Below, one piece after another: positions 63,380 through 64,000 of a DNA stretch of 64,000 nt; position 1 is the stretch's first letter; each line of letters opens with the position of its first letter. The notes beneath the pieces were generated by a model, which was given only the letters and a program-made list of their open reading frames with translations, did no database searches and had not been told where the DNA came from. Where the stretch lies: positions 1,116,001 to 1,180,000 of the forward strand of contig NC_015500.1 of NCBI RefSeq assembly GCF_000212415.1, in the 5' to 3' direction. The stretch comes from Treponema brennaborense DSM 12168. GTDB lineage: Bacteria; Spirochaetota; Spirochaetia; Treponematales; Treponemataceae. The position numbers and the translations under genes were made by a program.

Positions 63380-64000
63380 ATGAAAAAAATGCTTGCAGCA
63401 GTCTGCGCGTGCGCGCTGATTGCCGGTACCGTATTCGCCGGCGGTAAAAAAGATTCCGGCGTAGACAATTCGCTTGAAGAATTGAAAACCCGCGGCGTGT
63501 TCGTACTCGGACTGGACGATTCTTTTCCGCCGCTCGGTTTCCGCAACGAATCGAACGACATCGCCGGTTACGATATCGATCTGGCAGCGGAAGTCTGCCG
63601 CCGTCTCGGCGTAACGCTGAAATGTCAGCCGATCGACTGGGCCGCCAAAGAACAGGAATTGAATACCGGCAACATCGACTGCATTTGGAACGGTTTTACG
63701 ATGACGCCGGAACGCGAGCAGGCGCTTTCCTTTTCAAAGCCGTATCTCGACAACGCGCAAGTCGTTATCGTCCGCGGCAATTCGGGTATTAAAACGCTCG
63801 CCGATCTTGCCGGTAAGTCCATCGGACTGCAGGCCGGTTCCAGTGCGGCGGACGCCGTTGAAGCGGCTCCCGAATTCAAGAAATCGGTAAAGGAAATCGT
63901 CGAATTCAAGGACAATCTGACCGCGCTGATGGATCTTGAAATCAAAGGCGTGGACGGCGTCGTTATGGATATGGTCGTCGGCAACTACAGTATTAAAACT
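63380..64000 (+). CDS. Amino-acid ABC transporter substrate-binding protein, 3' end outside window
   Basis: The first 207 residues of a periplasmic solute-binding protein of the SBP_bac_3 (GlnH/ArtJ-like) family. Signal peptide MKKMLAAVCACALIAGTVFA; GGKK follows. Then ELKTRGVFVLGLDDSFPPLG, NDIAGYDIDLAAEVCRRLG, QELNTGNIDCIWNGFTMTPE, REQALSFSKPYL and GKSIGLQAGSSA. The family binds polar amino acids; the ligand is not evident. It lies after argH, but a terminator separates them. The gene is cut by the right edge. Confidence 0.92.
   Translation, partial: MKKMLAAVCACALIAGTVFAGGKKDSGVDNSLEELKTRGVFVLGLDDSFPPLGFRNESNDIAGYDIDLAAEVCRRLGVTLKCQPIDWAAKEQELNTGNIDCIWNGFTMTPEREQALSFSKPYLDNAQVVIVRGNSGIKTLADLAGKSIGLQAGSSAADAVEAAPEFKKSVKEIVEFKDNLTALMDLEIKGVDGVVMDMVVGNYSIKT

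Overview
The window is a piece of a chromosome from a Treponema-like spirochete with moderate to high GC. The support is: a flagellar operon in the order flgB-flgC-fliE-fliF-fliG-fliH-fliI-fliJ; two FlaA outer-layer (sheath) proteins of periplasmic flagella next to a class II aldolase; a reduced mraZ-rsmH-ftsL-murF-ftsW-ftsQ-ftsA-ftsZ division cluster without mraY, murD, murG or ftsI; and one rRNA operon with tRNA-Ala(TGC) between 16S and 23S. The species cannot be fixed from sequence reading alone.

Layout. 1-2.2 kb: the start of an NADP-type isocitrate dehydrogenase gene, divergent from a split ThrE-type exporter pair. 2.5-11.5 kb: an envelope region with two Wzz-like chain-length proteins, two FtsX/MacB-type ABC permeases, a LolA-like periplasmic protein, an outer-membrane-barrel candidate, the ABC ATPase on the opposite strand, and a Wza-like SLBB export protein. 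11.7-13.8 kb: tyrS and a membrane protein. 13.9-19.65 kb: rRNA promoters, leader, 16S, tRNA-Ala, 23S and 5S. 19.8-23.6 kb: an HD-GYP c-di-GMP phosphodiesterase gene, then the infC-rpmI-rplT operon extended by a coiled-coil gene, zapA and a UPF0178 gene. 23.7-27.9 kb: a membrane protein, fba, the flaA pair and an unassigned protein. 28-36 kb: the division and wall cluster behind an MraZ operator. 36-44 kb: Xer recombinase, TPR lipoprotein, dprA, topA, second Xer, hslV, hslU. 44.2-51.4 kb: the flagellar operon behind a sigma28-type promoter. 51.4-64 kb: a TGS/uridine-kinase-like fusion, a glycosyltransferase, thiI, an acyl-CoA synthetase, a vanZ-wecA-like pair, a DtxR-type regulator, marC, argH, and the start of an amino-acid-binding protein gene cut by the window edge.

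The most interesting signals are regulatory. (1) A run of 12 C at 60540-60551 is the 3' part of the 17-bp spacer between a TTGACA -35 and a TACAAT -10 that drive the WecA-like polysaccharide-initiating transferase. This layout predicts slipped-strand phase variation of surface glycan synthesis. (2) At least eight genes have a sigma70 promoter whose -10 box ends 6-7 bases before the start codon, with no Shine-Dalgarno sequence, so their mRNAs should be leaderless. (3) Four GTGG boxes at exact 10-bp spacing run into the mraZ start codon. (4) The first permease and the barrel protein of the envelope region share a short acidic motif, DFS(I/L)DDLFAD, which hints that they work together.

All calls are from reading the sequence; no database search was run.
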